From: JACCTH01 sp036556085
Lineage (GTDB): Bacteria; Actinomycetota; Acidimicrobiia; Spongiisociales; ZC4RG35
DNA length: 15,630 bases
Assembly: GCA_036556085.1 (NCBI GenBank)
Contig: DATBKE010000146.1
Location: forward strand, 1 to 15,630
Direction: 5' to 3'
Made by a program: the position numbers and the translations under genes. Below are positions 7,209 through 14,192 of the stretch, in pieces. Each line of letters begins with the position of its first letter. The stretch's first letter is position 1. The notes under the pieces are model-generated. The model was not told where the DNA came from and did not search any database. It was given only the letters and a program-made list of their open reading frames with translations.

Positions 7209-8352
7209 TCCGGAGCGGGTGACGTCGAGGGATCCCGGGAGAACGTCGTGGTTGGGGTTGACCGCAGTGGTGGCGACCTACCTGGCAATCAGTGTGGCCG
7301 AGTCGTTACTGGCGCCGTTGTTTCCTTCGATCGCCGAGGCGATGGATCTCGGCGTCTCCTCGGCGGGACTGACCCTCGGAGTCCTGACCGCCAGCATCGC
7401 GGTCGGGAACCTGTTCGGAGGCTGGTTGCTGAAAGTGTTTCCGCTGCGAGCCGTGGCAGTAACGAGCCTCGCCATCGCGGGCAGTGGCTGCGCCGTTGCC
7501 TCAGCCTCGGGAAGTTTCCGCCTGCTCCTTCTGTCGCAAGCCATCATCGGCCTCGGAGTGGGACTGTTCTTCGCCCCGGGACTCAAAGCCGCCGGCCTGG
7601 CCGGAGGCAATCGGCGCGGCCTGGCGATGGGTCTTTTCGGGGTCGCGTTCTCAGCGGGGCTGGCTGTAGCGGCGTTTCTGGCGTCGAGGGTCGGCGTGGC
7701 TGACTGGCGGGATGCCTTTGTCGTGGCCACCTGGGCCGCTGCATTCGGCCTCGTCGTACTGCTGGTCATAAGGCTCCCGAACTCGGCCGAGGTCCCGGGT
7801 CGGCGAGGAGGGCTCGGGGCGCTGCGATTGCCAGTGATGGTGGGAACAGTCGGCACGATCTCTCAATATGGAACGGTTGGCTTTCTCACTCTCTTTGCCG
7901 TTACTTCTTGGGGCTTTGCGCCGGCACAGGCAGCGACGATGCTGGCTATAAGCCGCGTCCTCTCGGCACCCGGAAAGATCGTGGTGGGCTCTGTCGCCGA
8001 TCGGGTCGGAAGCCGGGCGACGTTGCGGGCGGTGGTCGCGGTATTGCTCGTGTCGGGCGTCGGCTGGTCGCTGGCCCCCGCCTCGATTCTCTCCACGGTG
8101 GCCGCTGTTGTTTTCGCCGCCACGGTCAGCGCCCTATTTCCGATTGCCAACCTCGTCGCCTTCGAGCGATTCGGCAACCAGGGTTCGATGCTGGGCACAT
8201 ATCGCTCGGCGCAAATCGCGGTCGGATCGCTGGCCGCTTTCCTGATTGGAATATTGGCGGAGAGCCAGGGCCTGCGGACAGTGCTCACCGCATGTGTGCT
8301 GATACCGGCCGTGCTGCTTGTCCCGCTGCGCGAATCGTTTTCCGTCACCTGA
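7195..8352 (+). CDS. MFS transporter
   Basis: A 385-residue polytopic membrane protein with about twelve hydrophobic helices by eye. Between helices 2 and 3 it has GNLFGGWLLKVFPLRAVAV, the MFS loop position, and the second half has a counterpart at APGKIVVGSVADRVGSRATL, the G-x3-D-R-x-G-x-R/K pattern diagnostic of the superfamily. No substrate can be inferred. I took ATG 7195, which overlaps the end of gntR1 by 14 nt; GTG 7219 preceded by GGAGCGG is an alternative. The frame is open upstream only as an out-of-frame reading of gntR1. It ends by sharing one base with the next start (TGATG). As part of a catabolic operon it may import the same class of compound as the ABC system or export an intermediate. 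Confidence 0.9.
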   Translation: MTAGSPERVTSRDPGRTSWLGLTAVVATYLAISVAESLLAPLFPSIAEAMDLGVSSAGLTLGVLTASIAVGNLFGGWLLKVFPLRAVAVTSLAIAGSGCAVASASGSFRLLLLSQAIIGLGVGLFFAPGLKAAGLAGGNRRGLAMGLFGVAFSAGLAVAAFLASRVGVADWRDAFVVATWAAAFGLVVLLVIRLPNSAEVPGRRGGLGALRLPVMVGTVGTISQYGTVGFLTLFAVTSWGFAPAQAATMLAISRVLSAPGKIVVGSVADRVGSRATLRAVVAVLLVSGVGWSLAPASILSTVAAVVFAATVSALFPIANLVAFERFGNQGSMLGTYRSAQIAVGSLAAFLIGILAESQGLRTVLTACVLIPAVLLVPLRESFSVT

Positions 8353-9281
8353 TGCTCTACCTCACCGATTCCGACGTCGCCCAACTCCTCACGCCCGAAT
8401 TGGCCGCAGATGCCATCGAGAAGGCCTTTCGCTCCCTCGCCAACGGTTCTGCGGCCGTCCAGGAGCGGGTTCGTACCATCACGTCGGCGGGCAAGCTGAG
8501 CACGCTTGGGGGAGTGATTCCCGAGGATGACCGGGCCGGGGCGAAGGTCTACCCGACAACCAAAGATGGCCGCTTTGGCTTCCTGGTCCTTCTCTTCGAA
8601 CTCTCCTCCAGCGAGCCCCTGGCGATCATCAGGGGTCACGCTCTAACCGAGATTCGCACCGCCGCCACATCGGTGGTCGCGGCCCGCTACCTGGCTCCCC
8701 CCAACCCCAAGGTGCTCGTGTTGTTCGGAGCCGGTCGTCAAGCTTTTTCTCACGCCCAGGCATTCGCCCGTCAATTTGACCTCGCAGAAATCCGCGTGAT
8801 CAATCGGCGGCCCGCCGACCAGGTCGTCGGGCGGATCGAGCAGACGACCGGCGTATCCACGGTTCAAGTGGACGGGGAAGCATTCGACGACGCCCAGCTG
8901 ATCGTCACCGCTACCCGGTCGACCGAGGCGCTGTTCGATGGCAAGCGCCTTCCCCGAAGCTGTCATATCACCGCGGTAGGCGCGACCACACCGCAAAGCC
9001 GCGAGCTTGATAACGAAACTATCAATCGAGCAGAGACGATCGCGGTCGAGTCGATCAAGCAAGCCCGAATCGAGGCCGGGGATCTGTTGCTGGCCGACGA
9101 GGGTCGGGTTTGGGAAAGAGTTGTGGAGCTAGCCGACGTGATTTCGGATCCACCCCAGGTACGGTCCGAGGGGGTTACTTTGTTCAAGTCCCTCGGCCTC
9201 GGTCTCGAGGACGTCGCAGTTGCCGACGCTGTTTACCGAGAAGCCCGCCTCAGGTCTTACGGATCGTCGCTAGAGGCTTAG
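8352..9281 (+). CDS. Ornithine cyclodeaminase/mu-crystallin family oxidoreductase
   Basis: A 309-residue NAD(P)-dependent enzyme. Family marks are Lys65 in GAKVYP, the EIRTAATSVVAARYLA helix (about 100-115), the Rossmann dinucleotide loop FGAGRQA at about 125-131, INRRP at the end of the second strand, and the C-terminal FKSLGLGLEDVAVADAVY signature. Members include ornithine cyclodeaminase, alanine dehydrogenase, delta1-pyrroline-2-carboxylate reductase, ketimine reductase and synthases of diaminopropionate-type amines. All handle an amino acid/imine pair, but the specific reaction is not readable here. The ATG at 8352 overlaps the MFS stop (TGATG), so translation is coupled. It sits 2 nt before the GGT-like gene. 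Alongside a DAO-like oxidase, which makes imino acids, a ketimine/pyrroline reductase role is attractive, but that is inference. Confidence 0.92.
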   Translation: MLYLTDSDVAQLLTPELAADAIEKAFRSLANGSAAVQERVRTITSAGKLSTLGGVIPEDDRAGAKVYPTTKDGRFGFLVLLFELSSSEPLAIIRGHALTEIRTAATSVVAARYLAPPNPKVLVLFGAGRQAFSHAQAFARQFDLAEIRVINRRPADQVVGRIEQTTGVSTVQVDGEAFDDAQLIVTATRSTEALFDGKRLPRSCHITAVGATTPQSRELDNETINRAETIAVESIKQARIEAGDLLLADEGRVWERVVELADVISDPPQVRSEGVTLFKSLGLGLEDVAVADAVYREARLRSYGSSLEA

Positions 9282-9283
9282 GC

Positions 9284-10732
9284 ATGGGTGGATTGATCTC
9301 GGGAACGAGGGGGATCCTGGCTGAGCAATCGACCGGGCGAGGCGTTGAGGGAGTCGTCCTGGCCGCAGCTCCGATGGCCGCTGCTCTCGGAGCTGAATCT
9401 CTCCGCCAGGGCGGTAATGCCTTTGACGCGGTCGTCACTGCGGCCCTGGCTGAAACGGTCTTGCTCCCACCCAAATGTGGTCTGGCCGGCGACCTCGTCG
9501 CGCTCCGGCTCCGGTCAGGAGCGTCGGAACCAGAGGCCCTCCTGGCCATCGGCGGGGCTCCGCGTCGTTTGGCCAAGGTCGCCGAAAGAGGGGAACTGAA
9601 GCCCACCGGTCCCACATCGGTGGGTGTTCCTGGAGCCCCGGCCGGATACGACCTCCTTGCCTCCGAGGGCGTGCTCGGCCGCAGTCGGCTGGCCGCACCA
9701 GCGATCCGACTCGCAAAGGGAGGATTCCCCTGGGCCCAGATCTGCACCGCCCTGGCGCAGGAATCAGCTGACTTGGTGGAACGTCACAACCCGGAAGGCA
9801 CGGTCTACTTCCCCCAAGGCCTCCCTTTCTCCCCCGGTCAAGTCGTTCGCCTACCGGGGATGGCGAGCTTGCTCGAAGAATGGGTGCGGCGAGGGAGAGA
9901 GCTTTTCTGGGGTGGCATCGGCGAGATCGTGGCCGGTTCGGTGATTCGGCGCGGTGGCGTTCTCGAAGCGGATGATTTTCGATCGGTAAGAGCGAGCTGG
10001 GAACCACCGGAATCCGGGTCTATCGGGGATATGCGCTTGTGGGTCACCCCGGCACCGACTCACGGTCCGTCGCTGATCGAGGCGGTCGCCGAGAGCCGAC
10101 CCGGAGACGGTCCCGGTGTGCTCTGGGATCGGATCCAGAAGGTCATCGCCAGTCGCGGCTCCTTTCTTTCTGATCCCTCAGGAACTTCAATGGTCAGTGC
10201 CGCCGATGCCGCCGGCAACGTAGTCGTGGTGATCCACTCCAATTCCTTTCCTCGCTTCGGGAGCGGGTTGGTGGTGGATGAATTCGACCTAATCCTCAAC
10301 AACCGACCGGGACGTGGGTTTACCGCGGAGGTGGGTCATCCCAACTTCCCCGCTCCCGGAAAACGACCGGCCACCACTCTTCATACGTGGGCAATCGGCG
10401 ACACCGAGCCTCAGTTCCTTGGCGGCACGCCCGGCGGAGAAAATCAGATGCCGTGGAACGCCCAGACCCTCACTCAGATAGTTTCCGGAGAAGTCCTTCC
10501 TGGGGCCTTGGTGGTATCACCCAGGTGGGAGCTGCTCGCAGACGGGGGTGCAGCGATCGAGGAGGGGTTTGACGCTCAGGGCATCGAAGAGCTTGGTGCC
10601 CGCGCTCATGCCGAGGTAGTACCGCCGTTCGATTTGCGATGCGCGCAACAGGTCATCGTTCGCCCCCAACCCGGAGAAGTCATCGTGGGGGCGGTCGACC
10701 CCCGCACGGGTGGAGCGGCAGTAGGCGTATAG
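9284..10732 (+). CDS. Gamma-glutamyltransferase-like Ntn hydrolase
   Basis: A 482-residue protein of the GGT family, which self-cleaves to expose a Thr nucleophile and hydrolyses or transfers gamma-glutamyl groups. The N-terminal AAAPMAAALGAESLRQGGNAFDAVVTAALAE pattern (about 27-57, seen in parts) is the family start. The candidate nucleophile is Thr301 in SGTSMVSAADAAGN, followed by the expected SNSFPRFGSG and later GTPGGENQMPW. Departures from classical GGT are GLAGDLVAL where GxGGGGF is usual, and Ser-Met after the Thr where Thr-His is common; both are nearer the YwrD-like branch. No signal peptide is visible, so it is probably cytoplasmic. ATG 9284 has AGAGG 7 nt upstream and lies 2 nt after the OCD stop. 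Shorter than typical GGT (about 530-580). Gamma-glutamyl hydrolase is likely; cephalosporin acylase-like amidase is possible. Confidence 0.88.
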   Translation: MGGLISGTRGILAEQSTGRGVEGVVLAAAPMAAALGAESLRQGGNAFDAVVTAALAETVLLPPKCGLAGDLVALRLRSGASEPEALLAIGGAPRRLAKVAERGELKPTGPTSVGVPGAPAGYDLLASEGVLGRSRLAAPAIRLAKGGFPWAQICTALAQESADLVERHNPEGTVYFPQGLPFSPGQVVRLPGMASLLEEWVRRGRELFWGGIGEIVAGSVIRRGGVLEADDFRSVRASWEPPESGSIGDMRLWVTPAPTHGPSLIEAVAESRPGDGPGVLWDRIQKVIASRGSFLSDPSGTSMVSAADAAGNVVVVIHSNSFPRFGSGLVVDEFDLILNNRPGRGFTAEVGHPNFPAPGKRPATTLHTWAIGDTEPQFLGGTPGGENQMPWNAQTLTQIVSGEVLPGALVVSPRWELLADGGAAIEEGFDAQGIEELGARAHAEVVPPFDLRCAQQVIVRPQPGEVIVGAVDPRTGGAAVGV

Positions 10733-10879
10733 GGGTCGCCCCCACCCCCGCCAAGACTCGCTGCGTCGCTAGGCCCCCAGCCCCCTCCGTCGCCTTCGGC
10801 GACACCTCCCCCCAACACTCGCTGTTCGTTGGTAGAGGAAACTCAAACGAGGATTCGTTCGTTCAGGGAGGAATAGCTG
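10733..10879. repeat. C-rich, repeat-like spacer between convergent genes
   Basis: This 147-nt stretch holds no gene I can support. Its first 80 nt are strongly pyrimidine-rich with C5-C6 runs. The unit CCAA[G/C]ACTCGCTG occurs twice (10752-10764 and 10812-10824) and between them lies a hairpin GTCGCC-TTC-GGCGAC (10789-10803). Near the 3' end is the inverted repeat GAATAGC-T-GCTATTC (10871-10885), which overlaps the stop of the minus-strand gene. No U-run follows any of these, so no classical terminator can be called, although the spot between two converging operons is where termination is expected. Confidence 0.45.
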
Positions 10880-11350
10880 CTATTCGGAGGCGAGCTTCTT
10901 GATGGCCTCCATCAGCATGATGTGCTTGCGTGTGTCGAGCCGCATTGCCTCCACGAGCGAGGACCACCAAGCGGTGTCGACCACCTCGGTGACGATCCTT
11001 TCCAGTTCCTTGAGCTCTCGCTCATCGTCTTGTTCCATCTTCAGCAACTGATCGGTCAACTCGACCAGGTGCTCGCGCTCATCTCCGACGCCCACCGCCG
11101 CCTTGGTTCCGATCCGGCTCTCGATGTCCTCTCGCCCCGAGTGCTCGGATCGCATCCAGTGAATCATGTCCTGAAAAAGCCGGTGATGGCGAACCTCGTC
11201 ATCGATCACCATCTGGATCAGGAAGCGCACCCGGTCGCTCTTGGTTTCCTCCGCCAAGTGAGCGTAGGAACGAAGTGCTTCTCGCTCGGTGTCCATATGC
11301 TCCTGCAAATAGTGCGTGAGCTGTTGTGCCCAAAGGTCGATGTCAACCAA
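10880..11350 (-). CDS. Ferritin-like diiron four-helix protein
   Basis: A 156-residue all-helical protein. Four amphipathic helices carry the ferritin/rubrerythrin-type ligand pattern: Glu22/24 in TEREALRSYAHLAEE, Glu52 with His55/56 in VIDDEVRHHRLF, glutamates in DDERELKELERIV, and Asp139/His143 in LDTRKHIMLMEAI. The fourth site is Asp-x3-His and not the common Glu-x2-His, so metal binding there is less certain. The family stores iron, reduces peroxides or oxidises small substrates. The start is TTG at 11350, backed by a strong AAGGAGG 7 nt upstream; the first internal Met19 would remove part of helix A. It follows the aldehyde dehydrogenase gene by 16 nt, the third gene of that operon. It could protect an iron- and O2-using pathway from peroxide or supply iron; this is inference. 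Confidence 0.75.
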   Translation of the reverse strand: MVDIDLWAQQLTHYLQEHMDTEREALRSYAHLAEETKSDRVRFLIQMVIDDEVRHHRLFQDMIHWMRSEHSGREDIESRIGTKAAVGVGDEREHLVELTDQLLKMEQDDERELKELERIVTEVVDTAWWSSLVEAMRLDTRKHIMLMEAIKKLASE

Positions 11351-11366
11351 TTCGAAGCCTCCTTGT

Positions 11367-12833
11367 CTACGAACCCATGAACACGGTGCGCTGTTGCGTG
11401 TAGAAATCCATCACGGTTGGTCCCAGCTGTTCTTTATGAGTACCCGTACCTGACATCTTGATCCCTCCGAATGGGGCCGAAAGGGATGTCCCGATCGTGG
11501 GCCGGTTGATGCGCACCACTCCGGCTTGAGACTCGCGGGCAAAACGCTGGGCACTGGCGAGGTCGGTGGTGCAGATGGCGGCGGTCAACCCATACTCGGT
11601 GTCGTTGGCCCGGGAGATGGCTTCGTCGACAGAGCCGACACGCTCGAATCCGATCACCGGACCAAAGACCTCAGTGCACGAAATGTCCATGTTCGGCGTC
11701 ACGTCCGCCAAGATCGTCGGGGGGAAAAACCAGCCATCGTCGAAAGCGTCTCCAACCAGCCGACGACCGCCAAGGACGAGGCGAGCTCCCCCTGCGACCG
11801 CGCTGTCAACCACCGCTGCCATGTTGTCGACGGCCCGCTGATCGATCAGAGGACCCATATCGACCCCGTCGCTCAGCCCCGGCCCCACCCGCAGCTTGGC
11901 TGCGGCCTGGGCCACCAGGTCCAAGACCTGGTCGTGAATTCCATCCTCCACAATCACCCGTCCGGCCCCCGTGCAAGCCTGACCGCTAAGAGCGAACGAG
12001 GATCGCACGATCACCGAGGCAGCACGCTCGGGATCGGCATCGTCGAGTACTACCACCGGATTGTTTCCCCCCAGCTCGAGCTGGGCGCGCCGGCCCAGAC
12101 CGAGGGCGGCATGGATCTTCTTCCCGACCGCGGTCGAGCCCGTGAAGGTGATCGCTTTGACTCTCTCGTCGCCCACGACCAAACCGCCCGCGCCGAAGCC
12201 ATGGACGACGTTCACGACTCCCTGAGGCAGGCCGGCAGCGTCAAGGGATCCAGCCAGACGCTCGCCCATCAGAGGCGTCATCGACGAGGGCTTGAAGACG
12301 ACTGTGTTACCGGCCGCCAATGCCGGTCCCAGCTTGCGCGAGGCCAGACTCAGAGGAAAGTTCCAGGGGGTGATAACTCCCACGACACCAATCGGGTCGA
12401 GCATGGTGAGCACCGAAACCGACGGGTCGTCGGTGGAGAACGTGGTTCCCTGCAGCCGCAGCGCCTCCCCGGCGTAAAGCCGAAAGTTCTCTGCCGAGCG
12501 CTTGACCTCGTTGCGGGCGTCGGCGAAGGGCTTTCCCATCTCAGCCACCATCTCGCGGGCGACCTCATCAGCCTGTTGGTCGAGGATCGCCGCGGCCTTG
12601 TAGAGGAAGGAAGCCCGCACAGGGGGGGCCGTCGCCGCCCACCCCGACCGAGCCCGCTCAGCGGCGGTGACTGCCGCCTCGACATCGGCCGGCTCCGAAT
12701 CGGGGGCGATCGTGGTGACGATCTTCGACGCCGCCGGGTTGCGAACCTCGAATGTTGTGCCCCCCGCGGAGGAAACGAGATCACCGCCGATGCGGTTGTG
12801 AACCGATACCGGAGCGGCGATGGCCGTGGTCAC
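11367..12833 (-). CDS. NAD(P)-dependent aldehyde dehydrogenase
   Basis: A 488-residue aldehyde dehydrogenase, normal length for the superfamily. It oxidises an aldehyde to the acid with NAD(P)+ in the cytoplasm. Visible landmarks from the chosen start: the ITPWNFPLS loop with Asn158, Lys181 in VVFKPSS, the FTGSTAVG cofactor loop, the general base Glu254 in LELGGNNP, the catalytic Cys287 in LSGQACTGAGR, and the C-terminal EVFGPV and PFGGIKMSGTG motifs. The GTG at 12833 overlaps the glcG stop as GTGA, with GGGAG just upstream, so the two are translationally coupled. The frame stays open to 12905 but that part is glcG in another frame. Closest in style to succinate-semialdehyde/benzaldehyde-type enzymes; substrate unknown. 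Confidence 0.93.
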   Translation of the reverse strand: MTTAIAAPVSVHNRIGGDLVSSAGGTTFEVRNPAASKIVTTIAPDSEPADVEAAVTAAERARSGWAATAPPVRASFLYKAAAILDQQADEVAREMVAEMGKPFADARNEVKRSAENFRLYAGEALRLQGTTFSTDDPSVSVLTMLDPIGVVGVITPWNFPLSLASRKLGPALAAGNTVVFKPSSMTPLMGERLAGSLDAAGLPQGVVNVVHGFGAGGLVVGDERVKAITFTGSTAVGKKIHAALGLGRRAQLELGGNNPVVVLDDADPERAASVIVRSSFALSGQACTGAGRVIVEDGIHDQVLDLVAQAAAKLRVGPGLSDGVDMGPLIDQRAVDNMAAVVDSAVAGGARLVLGGRRLVGDAFDDGWFFPPTILADVTPNMDISCTEVFGPVIGFERVGSVDEAISRANDTEYGLTAAICTTDLASAQRFARESQAGVVRINRPTIGTSLSAPFGGIKMSGTGTHKEQLGPTVMDFYTQQRTVFMGS

Positions 12834-13282
12834 GTCTCCCACTTCGAATAGTCGGCGGATTTGCCGAGATGGGCCATCAAAGCATCGATCCCGGCCTTGC
12901 AGCACGCTATATCTTGCTCACCGTTACCGCCGCTGGCCGATATCGCTCCGACCACCTCCCCGTCTACCTCGATGGGCCAACCACCGACAAAAATCGTGAA
13001 CTTCCCCTGGTGTTGGGTCATGATCCCGAAGGCTTCCTCCCCGGGAACGGCGTTCTTGTAGAAATGGGTGGGCTTGCGGTGGCCGGCAGCTGTGAAGGCC
13101 TTGTTGATGGCGATTTCCACGCTGGTCACCTTTCCACCATCGAGCCGCCGGACCGCGATCGGGTAGCCACCGGCGTCAGCGACACAGAGCACCTCCGGAA
13201 CACCCTGTTCCTCGGCGGCCTTTTGCGCGGCGTCCAGCATCAGATTGGCTTCGGCCAAGGTCAGTTGTTGCACGGTCCGCAT
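12830..13282 (-). CDS. GlcG/HbpS family protein (DUF336)
   Basis: A 150-residue protein of the GlcG/HbpS/DUF336 family. Typical elements are LTLAEANLMLDAAQKAAEE at the N terminus, VLCVADAGGYPIAVRRLDG, the INKAFTAAGHRKPT segment, GGWPIEVDGEVVGAIS and SGGNGEQDIACCKAGIDAL. Members bind heme (HbpS) or are small companions of catabolic operons (GlcG in glycolate use; several in propanediol, phenol and dehalogenation clusters) with unclear roles. ATG 13282 has GGAGGA about 5 nt upstream. It is the first gene of a three-gene operon with ALDH and the ferritin-like gene, and an operator-like site lies 31-45 nt upstream. Catabolic accessory is the safe call; heme binding is not visible from sequence. 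Confidence 0.9.
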   Translation of the reverse strand: MRTVQQLTLAEANLMLDAAQKAAEEQGVPEVLCVADAGGYPIAVRRLDGGKVTSVEIAINKAFTAAGHRKPTHFYKNAVPGEEAFGIMTQHQGKFTIFVGGWPIEVDGEVVGAISASGGNGEQDIACCKAGIDALMAHLGKSADYSKWET

Positions 13283-13312
13283 CTAGTTCCTCCGCCTCAG
13301 GGGGGTTTGATT

Positions 13313-13327
13313 TGCATAAAGTATACA
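13313..13327. promoter_or_regulatory. Candidate GntR operator upstream of glcG
   Basis: TGCATAAAGTATACA matches the palindrome TGTATACGGTATACA at the HDO promoter at 12 of 15 positions. One box (GTATAC, 13321-13326) is intact and the partner is degenerate, but the outer symmetry extends to TTTG...CAAA. It sits 31-45 nt before the glcG ATG and includes a minus-strand TATACT that could serve as -10; no convincing -35 stands 16-18 nt upstream. Confidence 0.5.
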
Positions 13328-13330
13328 AAT

Positions 13331-13344
13331 CAGCCAAATGGCTG
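13331..13344. repeat. Small inverted repeat beside the glcG operator
   Basis: CAGCCA-AA-TGGCTG is a perfect 6-bp inverted repeat with a 2-nt centre, 3 nt from the operator-like site and 35 nt past the gntR2 stop. It could be a second protein site or, as RNA, a weak hairpin at the end of the gntR2 message. No T-run on the minus strand supports a terminator. Confidence 0.3.
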
Positions 13345-13378
13345 CCGGCCAGGGGTGTGAGGGTTTTTAGCGCCTAAC

Positions 13379-14062
13379 TCAACGTGGCGCGGAATCGCGG
13401 CGGTTTGACGACCTCTGCTCCAGCATGTCCAAGAACGCCTGGGCGGAATCGTGGACATGGGCCCGGGTGATCGCCTCGGCCGCGTCTTCGTCCCCCTCCC
13501 GAATCACATCCAGAATCCGAATGTGCTCTGGCCAGGAAATAGGCGCCCGGGCACGAACCTGGGTGTTGAAAATCCACTCGATCTTGGCCGGGAGATTGGC
13601 GACCAATTCGTATAAGTACTGATTGCCCGAAGCCTCGGCGAGGGCGACATGGAACGCCTGATGAAGGTCGGGCATTGCGTCACGATCGCCGGCCTTGACC
13701 GCCCGCCGTCCACTGGCAAGGACTTCTTTCAGCGAATCCAGCGATTCGCGATGGCGCCGCCGAGCCGCCAGTCGGGCGGCCAATCCCTCGAGGATGCTGC
13801 GGACCTCAAAAAGCTCGACCGCTTCCTCGGGGGAAACCAGGGCAACCGACGCCCCCCGACGCGGCACCAGGTCGACAAAGCCTTCCGCCTCGAGGAGGCT
13901 TAGGGCCTCCCGCACCGGCATTCGGGAAACACCGAGTTTCGACGCCAGCTCGTCTTCCACCAGGCGGTCTCCCGGTTCGATGGTCCCGGCCAGGATCCAA
14001 CTCCGAATCTCATCGGCCACCGAAGACCGAAGCGAGCGATGTCGTTTGCCTAGTGCTTCCAT
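13379..14062 (-). CDS. GntR family regulator, FCD (FadR) subfamily, second copy
   Basis: A 227-residue regulator related to gntR1 of this window. The DNA-binding half holds VADEIRSWILAGTIEPGDRL (about residues 15-34), LGVSRMPVREALSLLEAEGF and the wing LVPRRGASVA; the equivalent gntR1 segments are FGVSRNPVREALRQL and VVPRHGASVA. The FCD half contains LFEVRSILEGLAARLAARR, LHQAFHVALAEASGN and SWPEHIRILDVI, with the usual histidines. ATG 14062 with GGGGGTC upstream gives the right family length. The open frame to 14167 would run back through the operator and look unlike a GntR N terminus. It is divergent from the HDO gene and upstream of glcG on the same strand, with operator-like sites on both sides, so it likely represses both and itself. 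Confidence 0.9.
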   Translation of the reverse strand: MEALGKRHRSLRSSVADEIRSWILAGTIEPGDRLVEDELASKLGVSRMPVREALSLLEAEGFVDLVPRRGASVALVSPEEAVELFEVRSILEGLAARLAARRRHRESLDSLKEVLASGRRAVKAGDRDAMPDLHQAFHVALAEASGNQYLYELVANLPAKIEWIFNTQVRARAPISWPEHIRILDVIREGDEDAAEAITRAHVHDSAQAFLDMLEQRSSNRRDSAPR

Positions 14063-14137
14063 GAACAGACCCCCGTTTTCGATGGTAGGACCCGGCCGTT
14101 TCCCATCCCGGTATCGCCCTCCAGAGCCGGATTCTGT

Positions 14138-14166
14138 TTGACTTCCCAAACTGTATACGGTATACA
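14138..14166 (+). promoter_or_regulatory. Predicted promoter of the HDO-Rieske operon
   Basis: TTGACT (14138-14143) and TATACA (14161-14166) are separated by exactly 17 nt, a near-consensus sigma-70-type promoter. Transcription would start about 14173, leaving a 20-nt leader that carries AAGGAG (14181-14186) before the GTG at 14193. Confidence 0.7.
14152..14166. promoter_or_regulatory. GntR operator overlapping the HDO promoter -10
   Basis: TGTATACGGTATACA is a perfect inverted repeat about its central base. It consists of two GTATAC boxes one base apart, matching the GT-M-K-AC core known for FadR-subfamily regulators. It covers the whole -10 of the plus-strand promoter and lies 90 nt upstream of the divergent gntR2 start. 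This is the strongest of the three related sites in the window. Confidence 0.75.
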
Positions 14167-14192
14167 AAAGACCCGACTAGAAGGAGAGGTTT

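Noticed and set aside
10789..10803. Hairpin GTCGCC-TTC-GGCGAC as a terminator
   Set aside because: The stem is short and no T-run follows on either strand, so I list it only as part of the repeat-like spacer.
11526..12851. Long open frame (441 codons) on the plus strand
   Set aside because: It is antisense to the aldehyde dehydrogenase gene and shows no recognisable protein family; its openness follows from the high-GC codon use of the real gene.
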